Below the pieces are notes generated by a model. It was not told where the DNA came from, made no database searches, and saw only the letters and a list, made by a program, of their open reading frames with translations. A program made the translations under genes and the position numbers. From Halomonas dongshanensis (lineage in GTDB: Bacteria; Pseudomonadota; Gammaproteobacteria; Pseudomonadales; Halomonadaceae), in the NCBI RefSeq assembly GCF_024790395.1, contig NZ_JAJISC010000001.1:124001-188000 (forward strand): a stretch of DNA of 64,000 nucleotides, written 5' to 3'. Positions 9,684-18,253 of this stretch are shown here, one piece after another (within the stretch, counting starts at the first letter, position 1; each line of letters opens with the position of its first letter).

Positions 9684-9807
9684 GGGGCACCTCTTGTGGG
9701 GTCAGCGAGAAAAAGGGGGCATTGTACACGTCTTGCCGTTCAAGCCTGCGCTTATCGGGTAGACTGAGGCCATACGTTCACCACCTGCCTTGCATAGGAT
9801 CGCTCCC

Positions 9808-10686
9808 ATGGCTACTTCCCGCCACGTCCACAGCATGACCGCTTTCGCCCGTGCCGAGCAGGCAGGTGCCTGGGGCGCGCTACAGGTCGAGATTCGCTCG
9901 GTCAACCAGCGCTACTTGGAACCGCACTTTCGCCTGCCCGATGGCCTGCGCGAACTGGAACCCGCGCTGCGCGACGCCCTACGAACGCGCCTGGCGCGCG
10001 GTAAGGTGGAGTGCAGCCTACGCTTCGAGACCGATGCCGCCCATCAGGCGCCTGCGGTCAACGTTGAGCGCCTCCAAGAGATCGCCGATGCCCTCGCCGT
10101 CATCCAGCAGCAGGTGCCGAGCGCCACGCCACCGACAACGCTCGAACTGCTCAACCAGCCTGGCGTCATGGTGGGGCAGACGCTCGATCACGACGCCATC
10201 GTCGCCGCCGCCAAGACGCTGTTTGGCCAAGCCCTCGATGAACTCATCGACGCCCGCGCTCGCGAAGGCGGAAAGCTTGCCGAGATGATCACCGCTCGCC
10301 TCAATGCGGTGAGCGAACAGGTCGCGACGGTGCGCAGCTTATTACCGCAGATCCTCGAACGTCAGCGCGCCCAGCTCTTGGAGCGTTTGGAGAGCGCCAA
10401 GACCGAGCTCGACCCCCAACGTCTGGAAGCCGAGCTGGTGCTGGTAGCGCAAAAGGCCGACGTAGACGAAGAGCTCGACCGCTTAGGTGCTCACGTCGAG
10501 GAAGTGCGCCGCCAGCTCAAGCAAAAAGGCCCCAAAGGCCGCCGCCTCGATTTCCTCATGCAAGAACTCAACCGCGAAGCCAACACCCTCTCCTCGAAGT
10601 CGGTCGTCGCCGAATCCACCCGCTGCGCGGTCGAACTGAAGGTGCTGATCGAGCAGATGAGGGAGCAGGTGCAGAATATTGAGTGA
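9808..10686 (+). CDS. yicC: YicC family endoribonuclease
   Basis: A 292-aa protein of the YicC/YloC family, with the signature SMTAFARAE at the N-terminus, EIRSVNQRYLEPHFRLP, and the C-terminal EELDRLGAHVEEVRRQL and GRRLDFLMQELNREANT. Members are Mn-dependent endoribonucleases implicated in small-RNA turnover. An upstream in-frame TTG at 9790 is less likely than the ATG at 9808. In many proteobacteria gmk follows directly; here gmk lies about 45 kb away with rpoZ and spoT. Confidence 0.9.
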   Translation: MATSRHVHSMTAFARAEQAGAWGALQVEIRSVNQRYLEPHFRLPDGLRELEPALRDALRTRLARGKVECSLRFETDAAHQAPAVNVERLQEIADALAVIQQQVPSATPPTTLELLNQPGVMVGQTLDHDAIVAAAKTLFGQALDELIDARAREGGKLAEMITARLNAVSEQVATVRSLLPQILERQRAQLLERLESAKTELDPQRLEAELVLVAQKADVDEELDRLGAHVEEVRRQLKQKGPKGRRLDFLMQELNREANTLSSKSVVAESTRCAVELKVLIEQMREQVQNIE

Positions 10687-10815
10687 TAGCGCTGTGTTTG
10701 CTCCATGTATTTCATGAGGTGACCGCCACATCGAGCGTTTCAACTGGATGGTTAACAGGAAAATATGGACCTATAATCCGTTTAACAAGATCATTTTTCT
10801 TCCTGGGAGTCGCTC

Positions 10816-11517
10816 ATGAACCAAGCAGAACTAAATAAAGAAGAGCTATGCCGCTATATTTGCCAGGAGTTACCTCGCCATCGCTTGCAGCAAATGCTCG
10901 AAAGCATCGAGGCAGCTTTTCTGAAGAGCGATAGCCATCTCAGGGAGACTTATAAGCATGTACCGCTGGCTGGGCCTGGGCCGCAGTCACATCATTTTAC
11001 GGTGCAGGAAGCCCTGCTGAGCCTGGCCAAGGACGAAAGTTTTGAAGTCAGCAACCAGGTGACCAGGCCCGCTGGAGGGCATTACGCGCTGGTTCGTGCG
11101 GGCAGCATGCAAATCACCACCAGTGTGATCACCATGGGAAGGACGCCTCCTATTCGCGATGCTCGTTTTAGACGTTTGCTTGGACTCATTAATAAAAGAC
11201 TGGAGAAACAGCACCCTGACCTTTTCAAAGCGTCTGCTTCACCTTTAGGGCCCAGCCAGGAAGCGCTTCATGCGTTATTACTTCCCCATACAGCGAAATG
11301 GACAGACAGTAACGACCATAGTAGTCCAATCGGCGTGGCTATCGCAGTGCCTTACTCTGACCCTCGGGCTGGGTTCCATCTGTTCATGGATATAGGCCAG
11401 TTATGGCAGTACTACAGTGAAGCAGGCAGTGAAGTAGAAGATATTGCCTATCCGACCCTGCGTGATAGGATGCGTCGCGCCGAGAGTCTGGATCAACGTG
11501 AAGGCGGGAACGATTGA
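10816..11517 (+). CDS. Unrecognised protein paired with an Xre/ImmA-IrrE gene
   Basis: A 233-aa soluble protein with no signal peptide or membrane helix, family not recognised. The N-terminal 60 residues are helical and charged. The middle contains HYALVRAGSMQITTSVITMG, which looks like a beta segment, and the end has PIGVAIAVPYSDPRAGFHLF. The stop is separated by one base from the start of the next gene, so the two are almost certainly co-translated. Base composition is visibly less GC-rich than the flanking rph/yicC genes, suggesting acquisition. It could be the effector or substrate of a toxin-antitoxin-like or stress-sensing pair, but nothing in the sequence proves this. Confidence 0.7.
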   Translation: MNQAELNKEELCRYICQELPRHRLQQMLESIEAAFLKSDSHLRETYKHVPLAGPGPQSHHFTVQEALLSLAKDESFEVSNQVTRPAGGHYALVRAGSMQITTSVITMGRTPPIRDARFRRLLGLINKRLEKQHPDLFKASASPLGPSQEALHALLLPHTAKWTDSNDHSSPIGVAIAVPYSDPRAGFHLFMDIGQLWQYYSEAGSEVEDIAYPTLRDRMRRAESLDQREGGND

Positions 11518-11518
11518 C

Positions 11519-12730
11519 ATGAGAACAGGGGTGGATGGCTTTCAAGGTCAGCGGTTGAACCAACTGCGCATGGCCCAGAATCTGACCCTCGCGGAGCTGG
11601 GTGAGCAGGTAGGACGCTCTTCCAGCACGGTATCGGCTTGGGAAAAAGGCACCCAGCTACCTGAGGTCGATTCTTTTGATCGCCTTTGCCAACTGTTTCA
11701 AGTGTCGCGCATGTGGTTTTTGAAGCCTGTTCCTCCCTTTGTTGAGGAAAGCCAACGACCTTACTTTTTCCGTTCACAAGCCTCTGTTCATAAACAGGCG
11801 CGTGAAAGATCACAGCTCTATTTAGCGTGGCTACAAGAGATTTCTGACTTCTTCCAGCAAGCGATGGAGTGGCCAGAGGTCAACGTGCCGATGCTGGACG
11901 CGAACGATTGCCGGTTGATCAGCGACGAAGAGATCGAAGACATCGCCAGAGAGTGCCGAGATGTCTGGAAGCTAGGCTCTGCTCCTATCCCAAATGTTAT
12001 CCAGGTCATGGAAAATGCAGGAATCATTTGTACTCGGGCTACCCTTGGGCACGTCAAAATGGACGGTGTTTCCCATGTCTCCGTTTTAGATGGCCGGCCC
12101 TATGTGTTGATCGCTGAAGACAAAGCCAATGCCATACGCAACCGCTTTGATGCCGCACACGAACTTGGGCATGTCGTGCTGCACGCCAAAATTCCGGCTG
12201 CGCAATACGCTAAAAAAGAGTTGTATGGCCTGCTTGAAGCGCAAGCACATCGCTTCGCCAGTGCTTTCTTGATGCCGCCCGAGAGCTTTGCCCAAGAGGT
12301 CGTATGGCCAACGCTGGATAACCTGCTTTCGCTCAAATCGCGCTGGAAAGTCTCGGTCGCATCAATGATCGTCCGCTGTCGAGACTTATTGCTGCTATCG
12401 GAGCAGTTAGAGCTAAGGCTCTGGAAAGGGCGCTCGGCACGCAAATGGACGAAAGGCGAGCCAGGCGACGATGCTCTGGCTTTCGAGCAGCCCAAGCTGA
12501 TGATGCGCGGCGCGCACCTTCTGGTAGATAACGGCATCTTCGAACGCACTGAACTGGTTCACCAGATTGGTCTGCCGTCAGAGATGATTGAGATGCTGTG
12601 TAATTTACATCCAGGTTACCTGAGTGTTCAGCCTGACGCTGTAGACAACGTAGTGCCTCTCAAGCTCAAACGTAATACGGCAAGGTCTGGCCGGACGAGG
12701 CGAGCGGATGTTTTGCCGTTCCAAAAATAG
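11519..12730 (+). CDS. Xre-type HTH fused to ImmA/IrrE metallopeptidase
   Basis: A 403-aa two-domain protein. Residues about 12-66 form a Cro/cI helix-turn-helix (LNQLRMAQNLTLAELGEQVG, STVSAWEKGTQLPE). Residues about 155-290 are an ImmA/IrrE (COG2856) peptidase with the zinc site HELGH (214-218) and the downstream EAQAHRFASAFLMP helix supplying the third ligand. Such proteins act as DNA-binding antirepressor proteases that cleave a partner on a signal. Translation should be coupled to the upstream 233-aa gene (stop TGA, one base, ATG). The C-terminal 130 residues are unassigned. No integrase or phage structural genes are nearby. Confidence 0.85.
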   Translation: MRTGVDGFQGQRLNQLRMAQNLTLAELGEQVGRSSSTVSAWEKGTQLPEVDSFDRLCQLFQVSRMWFLKPVPPFVEESQRPYFFRSQASVHKQARERSQLYLAWLQEISDFFQQAMEWPEVNVPMLDANDCRLISDEEIEDIARECRDVWKLGSAPIPNVIQVMENAGIICTRATLGHVKMDGVSHVSVLDGRPYVLIAEDKANAIRNRFDAAHELGHVVLHAKIPAAQYAKKELYGLLEAQAHRFASAFLMPPESFAQEVVWPTLDNLLSLKSRWKVSVASMIVRCRDLLLLSEQLELRLWKGRSARKWTKGEPGDDALAFEQPKLMMRGAHLLVDNGIFERTELVHQIGLPSEMIEMLCNLHPGYLSVQPDAVDNVVPLKLKRNTARSGRTRRADVLPFQK

Positions 12731-12827
12731 CGTAATTGTTGCGGATGTGGCGATGGCATCGTCCATTTTTGCGAGGACCAGATAGCCACTGCCAAGTTCT
12801 ACCAGGGTGGCTGGCAGGCGAGGTGCG

Positions 12828-13829
12828 TTAAACGTGAAAGATAAACGTGGCCTCGAACAGGGGCTGAATCTCGGCCTTGCGTTTGATGGCCTCTGCGTTT
12901 GAAACACGTAAAGGGTCGATGATGACGAACCCCCAGAACTGCAAAAACCGTTCGATAAAGCGGGATTCGATCATGAGACCCAGCTGCTTTCTAGGCGTAG
13001 TGTAGGAACGCTCTGACAGGTAAGACAGAATATCCGGAAACGCCGTGATGACCTCATCGGTCAGTGGGTCTACTCGGGTGTGGGTGTGCAGGCGCCACAG
13101 CATGAACAGCCAAACGCTGGCAAGGTCGACGCTCTCTTCCCATCCATCGAAATAGCCCCAGTTATAGCGCTGCGTCGCGGCCTCAAGCATAGGAATGAAA
13201 AAGGCCTGAAGCCCTTGGGTCTGGTACTGCTTTCGGGCGCTTTTCTTGACGTGAAAATGGCCCTTGCGGCGATAGAGAATGCCGGCGATTTCTGCCAGTA
13301 CGCGGGTATAGTGCAGCGCGTTGATACTCTCTTCGTTGTGCCCGGCAAAGTCGCTGATGCTGATGTGGCCAGCATATCGAGCGACCGCAAACTCGGGCAA
13401 GAGCGCGCTTGCCTGCTTGACCAGTTTGGTGGGCAGGTTGCCCCTGGGAGTCGCCTTGAACGCGCCGCCGTGGTGTTCGGCTTCGTCCAGCATCAGGGCC
13501 AGATAGCGCATCACCGGGCTGGATGAAAACGTATCCGGCGTATTGATGGTCACGTTTTTCAGCTCGTGCCACGGGGCGTATAGCCAGTTGGCCATCTGCT
13601 CGGGCGATAACCCACAAAAATCCAGGTTGGGCTGCTGGTTATGCGCTGCAAACGTGCGTTGCACGAATGTCTCGAAATCTTCCTGCGTCAAGCCGGGGTT
13701 CGATTCGTAATATCGCTTGATCTCGCTCAGCACGTCCTCAGCCGAGGTGACTGGGTCCTTCCCCATGGAGCAGCGTTTATCTTTCTTTTGGCTGCCACAG
13801 GGGCAGGCATCGTTGCGTTCTGGTTTCAT
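12828..13829 (-). CDS. SEC-C motif protein of unknown function
   Basis: A 333-aa protein from the ATG at 13827-13829; an upstream TTG would add 28 residues that do not look like protein. It begins with an SEC-C zinc motif, NDACPCGSQKKDKRCS, in which the usual fourth ligand (C or H after the last Cys) is Ser, so metal binding may be weakened. The remainder is unrecognised, helical and rich in aromatic residues (WLYAPWHEL, YNWGYFDGWEES, ASVWLFMLWRLH). It is convergent with the Xre/ImmA gene and shares its lower GC character, so it is probably part of the same accessory patch. Confidence 0.7.
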   Translation of the reverse strand: MKPERNDACPCGSQKKDKRCSMGKDPVTSAEDVLSEIKRYYESNPGLTQEDFETFVQRTFAAHNQQPNLDFCGLSPEQMANWLYAPWHELKNVTINTPDTFSSSPVMRYLALMLDEAEHHGGAFKATPRGNLPTKLVKQASALLPEFAVARYAGHISISDFAGHNEESINALHYTRVLAEIAGILYRRKGHFHVKKSARKQYQTQGLQAFFIPMLEAATQRYNWGYFDGWEESVDLASVWLFMLWRLHTHTRVDPLTDEVITAFPDILSYLSERSYTTPRKQLGLMIESRFIERFLQFWGFVIIDPLRVSNAEAIKRKAEIQPLFEATFIFHV

Positions 13830-14107
13830 GGAAGTGGCCTGGTGTCGATTAGTACCCAGAAGATAAAGACACAGCTTTTGGGCGTCTAGCGTATTGGCGC
13901 GGCTACTTACCAAGGACGGTCGGCAGCGCGTCGCGCGCCTCGCAAAAATACGCTTTATCTGCCTATCGGGTCCCGCGTGATTAACTACCCATTTGTCTAA
14001 AGTCGCATATCAACCATGACTTGCCGATCTGTGCTAACACCCATCTCTTCTCGGCTGCATCATGAAACGTAGCGTATCCAATAAAAACTCTGCCGAGGAC
14101 TCGAAAC

Positions 14108-15244
14108 ATGCACGATACCAAGATCGATTTCATCTATCTCTCCGAGCAGGACATGATCCGCGCTGGTGTCACCGATATGGCCGCCTGTGTCGACACCATG
14201 GAGGAGATGTTTAACCTTCTGCATATCGGCGATTATCGTATGGCTGGCCCCAATAACGATTCCCATGGGGCGATGATCATGTTTCCTGAGGAGTCGCCTT
14301 TTCCCACCATGCCCAAACCGACGGCTGATCGGCGCATGATGGCGATGCCGGCCTATCTGGGCGGTAGCTTCTGTACTTCGGGCGTGAAGTGGTACGGCTC
14401 CAACATCGCCAATAAGGAGAAGGGGCTACCGCGCTCTATTCTGATGTTCACGCTGACCGACCCGGACACCGCCGCACCGCTGGCGTACATGTCGGCCAAC
14501 CTGCTGTCAGCCTATCGCACCGGCGCCGTCCCTGGCGTTGGCGCCCGCTATCTGGCACGTAAGGACTCACGCGTCATTGGTCTTTTGGGGCCTGGCGTGA
14601 TGGGGCGCACCAGCGTAGCCGCCTTCATGGCGGTTTGCCCCGGCATCGATACTCTCAAGGTCAAGGGGCGTAGCGGAGAAAACCTCACCACCTTCTTGAA
14701 CTGGGTGAAAGAGCACTACCCGCAGATCGTCAATATTGAGCTCGTCGACTCCGTAGAGGCGGTGGTACGTGGTTCCGACATCGTGACCTACTGCGCCTCC
14801 GGCGAGGTCGGTGATCCTTCCAAATACCCGCTGGTCAAGCGCGAGTGGGTCAAGCCCGGTGCTTTTCTGGCCATGCCCGCACCGTGTAATTTCGATGAGG
14901 GTATGGGAGCGAATGACGTGCGCAAGGTGCTCGATGACACCGGTCTTTATGAAGCCTGGTATGAGGAAGTACCCAAGCCCGCGCATAACGTGATTCCGCT
15001 GGTTGGCGTGAAGTTCATGGACATGATCCATGCTGGCACCCTCGAGGCCAGCGCGCTGGAAGACCTGGGCGCGATCGTCTCCGGCGATAGCCCTGGGCGT
15101 CAAAATGACGACGAGATCATCATGATGTCGGTCGGCGGTATGCCGGTCGAGGATGTCGCTTGGGCCACGGTGGTTTACCGGCGGGCCCTAGAGCAGGGCA
15201 TCGGCGTCAAACTGAATCTCTGGGACGAGCCCGTACTGAGATAA
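14108..15244 (+). CDS. Ornithine cyclodeaminase/mu-crystallin family protein
   Basis: A 378-aa NAD(P)-dependent enzyme of the OCD/mu-crystallin family. The Rossmann motif VIGLLGPGVMGRTSVAAF lies near residues 155-172, and the family block LSAYRTGAVPGVGARYLA precedes it. Members deaminate ornithine, reduce cyclic imines or act as amino-acid dehydrogenases; the substrate here cannot be read. It is the first of three same-strand genes with RidA and a DAO-type flavoprotein, which suggests it handles an amino acid or imine at the head of the catabolic island. Confidence 0.82.
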   Translation: MHDTKIDFIYLSEQDMIRAGVTDMAACVDTMEEMFNLLHIGDYRMAGPNNDSHGAMIMFPEESPFPTMPKPTADRRMMAMPAYLGGSFCTSGVKWYGSNIANKEKGLPRSILMFTLTDPDTAAPLAYMSANLLSAYRTGAVPGVGARYLARKDSRVIGLLGPGVMGRTSVAAFMAVCPGIDTLKVKGRSGENLTTFLNWVKEHYPQIVNIELVDSVEAVVRGSDIVTYCASGEVGDPSKYPLVKREWVKPGAFLAMPAPCNFDEGMGANDVRKVLDDTGLYEAWYEEVPKPAHNVIPLVGVKFMDMIHAGTLEASALEDLGAIVSGDSPGRQNDDEIIMMSVGGMPVEDVAWATVVYRRALEQGIGVKLNLWDEPVLR

Positions 15245-15265
15245 CGTACTGGCCATGTGCTTGAC

Positions 15266-15287
15266 GAGTGCCCCGGCTCGGGGCGCT
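15266..15287 (+). other. Intercistronic hairpin
   Basis: GCCCCG/CGGGGC with a GCT loop, extended by GAG/CTC across one mismatch, lies in the gap between the OCD-like and RidA genes. It may act as a partial terminator or mRNA stabiliser. Confidence 0.45.
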
Positions 15288-15322
15288 CTTCCTTTCATCG
15301 ACTTCAACGCGAGCGTTTAACC

Positions 15323-15748
15323 ATGAGCACGATTACCAAAGTCAAGACCGGTTCAAAATTCGAAGAGCACGCCAGCTATTCCCGCGTGGTGGCCGTCGAT
15401 AACTGGATCCTCGTGTCCAACACCGCCGGGCGTAACCCTCAAACCAAGGAGATTCCCGATGACGTCAGCGAGCAGCTGAAACAGGTATTTGCCAATATCG
15501 AAGGTGGATTGGCCGCCGTCGACAGCAGCCTGGCCGATGTCGTTGCGGCGAAGATCTTCATTCAGAACCCGGCGGATACCGAAACCGTCATGACGCTGTT
15601 TGGCGAAACCATGCGCGGGATCGATCCGGTCATCACCGTGACCTGCCCACCGCTGGGTTCCGAAGTTTATAAGGTCGAGCTCGAAGTGACCGCCTATCGC
15701 GGCGCCGGTAGCGCCGAGACCCGCCGGATCGATACCTCCGCACAGTGA
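15323..15748 (+). CDS. RidA family (YjgF/UK114) enamine/imine deaminase
   Basis: A 141-aa RidA-fold protein, starting at the ATG at 15323. Family features are ILVSNTAGRNPQT, VFANIEGGLAAVDSSLADVV and the C-terminal CPPLGSEVYKVELEVTAY. RidA proteins hydrolyse reactive enamine/imine intermediates from PLP or flavin amine oxidations. Sitting between an OCD-like dehydrogenase and a DAO-type oxidase, this copy probably clears the imine made by the neighbouring oxidase (inference). It is a paralogue distinct from the housekeeping ridA at 58938. Confidence 0.85.
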   Translation: MSTITKVKTGSKFEEHASYSRVVAVDNWILVSNTAGRNPQTKEIPDDVSEQLKQVFANIEGGLAAVDSSLADVVAAKIFIQNPADTETVMTLFGETMRGIDPVITVTCPPLGSEVYKVELEVTAYRGAGSAETRRIDTSAQ

Positions 15749-15840
15749 AACCGTGCCCGGCCCGCTAACCGAGCGTTCGAACCGCGACTGGCATCGTCCG
15801 GTCGCTTCGGGTTTACCGATCCACTGCTCAGGACTCTGTC

Positions 15841-17130
15841 ATGGCACCGACCATCGCACCCGTTGAGACCTCCAACGAATTTCCCGCCTCGACTACCGTG
15901 GTCATCATCGGTGGCGGCATCATCGGCCTGACCGCAGCGCTGACCCTTGCCGAGCGTGGCGTTTCTGTCACGGTATTGGAAAAGGGACGGCTCGCAGGTG
16001 AGCAGTCTTCCCGAAACCTGGGCTGGATTCGCAAGACCAGCCGCCACGGAGAGGATGTGCCGCTGGCGCTCGCCGCCGATCGGCTGTGGGCGAAAATGGC
16101 CGAGCGCACCGGCAGCGACGTGGGCTATCGCCAATCGGGCATCCTGTTTCTGTCGCGTACGCCAGAGCAGCTCGCGGTGCACGAAGCCTGGCTCAAGTCG
16201 GTTGCCGATCTGTCGCTGGACTCGAAAATCCTGAGCGCACGAGAGATCGATGCCCGGGTGCCGGGTGGGCGAGGCGATTGGGCCGGGGGCATCTTTACGG
16301 CCTCGGACGGCTGCGCCGAGCCGACGTTGGCCTCCAGCGCTATCGCCAAGGCGGCGATCGCCCGCGGGGCGGTGATCGTCGAGAACTGTGCGGTGCGCAA
16401 TTTGACGCGTACTGGCGGGCGAGTGAGCGGCGTCGTGACCGAGCGCGGTGAAATCGAGTGCGATCAGGTATTGCTGGCCGGCGGCATGTGGTCGCGACGT
16501 TTTCTGGGCAATATCGGGGTATCACTGCCGACGCTGCCGCTGGTGCTGTCGGTGTTTCGCACCGGCGCGATGCAAGGGCCGACTGACACGGCCGTGGGTG
16601 GGCCGGACTTCTCCTTTCGCAAACACAAGAATGGCGGTTTCATCGTCACCCAGCGCGGCGCGCTCGATGCACCGCTCACACTCGACCATCTATTGGTCGG
16701 CTCCAAATATCTGAGCGCGCTACGTGCCCAGTGGGGGCTCATGCGGATATCGCTGGGCAAGCATTTCTGGCGTGATCTAACGCTACCGCGGCGCTGGAAA
16801 AGCGGCCATTCACCCTTCGAGCGCGTGCGCACCATGGACCCGCCGATCAACCAGGCGCTCAACGATGAGGCCTCACGCAACCTGTCGGCGGCCTGGCCGG
16901 TGTTCGAGAACATGACCGTCGAGGAGTCCTGGGCGGGGATGATCGATATCACCCCAGATTCTAATCCAGTCATCGATGGCGTACCCGGCGTGCCGGGCCT
17001 TACGCTCGCCACGGGGTTCTCCGGGCACGGCTTTGGCACCTCACCGGCGGCGGGCCAGCTGGCCGCTGATCTGTTGATGGGAAGTGATCCGATCATCGAC
17101 CCAAGGCCCTATCGGTTCGGACGGTTCTAG
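15841..17130 (+). CDS. FAD-dependent amino acid/amine oxidoreductase (DadA-like)
   Basis: A 429-aa glycine/D-amino-acid oxidase (DAO) superfamily protein. The N-terminal FAD-binding motif VVIIGGGIIGLTAALTLAERG is at about 20-40, and the C-terminal GLTLATGFSGHGFGTSPAAG closes the FAD site. It should oxidise a C-N bond to an imine, passing electrons to O2 or the respiratory chain. It is the last gene of the OCD-RidA-DAO set and ends 14 bases from a convergent AraC regulator. Because the island lacks a recognisable tyramine oxidase (TynA), this enzyme is one candidate for the deamination step (inference). Confidence 0.85.
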   Translation: MAPTIAPVETSNEFPASTTVVIIGGGIIGLTAALTLAERGVSVTVLEKGRLAGEQSSRNLGWIRKTSRHGEDVPLALAADRLWAKMAERTGSDVGYRQSGILFLSRTPEQLAVHEAWLKSVADLSLDSKILSAREIDARVPGGRGDWAGGIFTASDGCAEPTLASSAIAKAAIARGAVIVENCAVRNLTRTGGRVSGVVTERGEIECDQVLLAGGMWSRRFLGNIGVSLPTLPLVLSVFRTGAMQGPTDTAVGGPDFSFRKHKNGGFIVTQRGALDAPLTLDHLLVGSKYLSALRAQWGLMRISLGKHFWRDLTLPRRWKSGHSPFERVRTMDPPINQALNDEASRNLSAAWPVFENMTVEESWAGMIDITPDSNPVIDGVPGVPGLTLATGFSGHGFGTSPAAGQLAADLLMGSDPIIDPRPYRFGRF

Positions 17131-17144
17131 ACCCATCGGTGCGG

Positions 17145-18074
17145 CTAGGCCGCGCTTTGCCGCCCGGTGTCGATCGCTCTTGCGCAGGTCGTCGATGGCA
17201 GTTCCTGAAATAGGCGGCGGTACTCGCGGCAAAAATAGCTTTGGTGAAAAAAACCCTGGGCGGCGGCGGCGTCAGCCAAACGCTGAGTGGGGTCTTGAAG
17301 GAGGCTACGGCGTACCGCGTTGAGGCGCATGGCGCGCAGGTAGGTAACCGGAGAGTGGCCGACCTCGGTCTGAAAACTGTATTGCAGCGTACGCCGCGAA
17401 ATCTTCAACTGACTACAAAGCGTGAGCAGCGAGGGCGGCTCCTCGGGATGCTGGCGCATCAGATCATGACAGCGCTCGACGATGTAGCGGCGGGTGCGGT
17501 AGTTAGCAATATTGGGCTCCCGTCCGAGTTCGCCGTCGTCGAGCAGCAGCGAAATGCTCTCTTCGAGCTGGACGATCAGTGCCTGCTGAAGTACCTCTGG
17601 TACGGGGGCGTCCTGAGGACGCTGGCGCAGGTAATCGGTCATTGCCCGCCACTGCTCGCGCACATGCTTGAGGCATTCGAACGGCACGTCAAGGCGTCTC
17701 AAGCGGCGCTCGTTATGGCCAACCCACTCATGCTGGCCGCGAGCAACGGAAACGACCAGCAGGTCGTAATGAGACGGCGTTACGCTCCAAAACTGATCGC
17801 AGCGAGGCAGCACGGTCACGGTGTCTTTATCGAAAAGCTCGCCACTCGACCAGCAAAGAGGGGTGACCAGATGCCAATGAGAGTCCGGAAAATGCATGTG
17901 TTGAGATAGTCCCAGATTGGCACTTTCACGAAAAAGCCGCACTTTGTTACTCGATATGTCGACGATTTCACCCGAAAAAATGCCGGGCTCGATCTGGCTG
18001 GACTCTTGCTGCCAGCCCTCCAGCCGCTTCGCGTGGTCGACGGCGTCAAGGCAATGGTGCAGGGCAATTGTCAT
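17145..18074 (-). CDS. AraC family regulator, EutR-like C-terminus
   Basis: A 309-aa AraC-type activator. The last about 100 residues form the double helix-turn-helix (LLTLCSQLKISRRTLQYSF, ADAAAAQGFFHQSYFCREYRRLF). The ISRRTLQYSFQ recognition helix resembles EutR, the ethanolamine regulator, but no ethanolamine genes are present. The N-terminal half is a divergent sensor domain. The gene is divergent from the FeaR-like gene and convergent with the DAO gene, so it could control either unit. Confidence 0.82.
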   Translation of the reverse strand: MTIALHHCLDAVDHAKRLEGWQQESSQIEPGIFSGEIVDISSNKVRLFRESANLGLSQHMHFPDSHWHLVTPLCWSSGELFDKDTVTVLPRCDQFWSVTPSHYDLLVVSVARGQHEWVGHNERRLRRLDVPFECLKHVREQWRAMTDYLRQRPQDAPVPEVLQQALIVQLEESISLLLDDGELGREPNIANYRTRRYIVERCHDLMRQHPEEPPSLLTLCSQLKISRRTLQYSFQTEVGHSPVTYLRAMRLNAVRRSLLQDPTQRLADAAAAQGFFHQSYFCREYRRLFQELPSTTCARAIDTGRQSAA

Positions 18075-18224
18075 GAAAGACTCCTTAGAGCGATCTCCCC
18101 GTACTTATGGCATGTAAATTGCTTTTTTTAGTGCACGGTATGGAAGAATGCTCGCCTTATTAAGCGGGGCTTGACCATGGGAGAGTGGTGTCAGGCCACT
18201 TTTTTATCTAGAGTTAGCTCAACC

Positions 18225-18241
18225 ATTAAAATATTAATGAA
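18225..18241 (-). promoter_or_regulatory. Operator-like AT-rich site E (TTCATTAATATTTTAAT)
   Basis: Read on the minus strand this shares TTCATTAATAT with sites at 24334, 28641, 30881 and 31012. It lies 12 bases before the feaR-like start, in the divergent gap with the EutR-like regulator. Confidence 0.35.
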
Positions 18242-18253
18242 AATGGTGGCCCT

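Noticed and set aside
10816-13829. Prophage remnant
   Set aside because: An ImmA/IrrE protein suggests phage ancestry, but there is no integrase, attachment repeat, structural gene or lysis gene.
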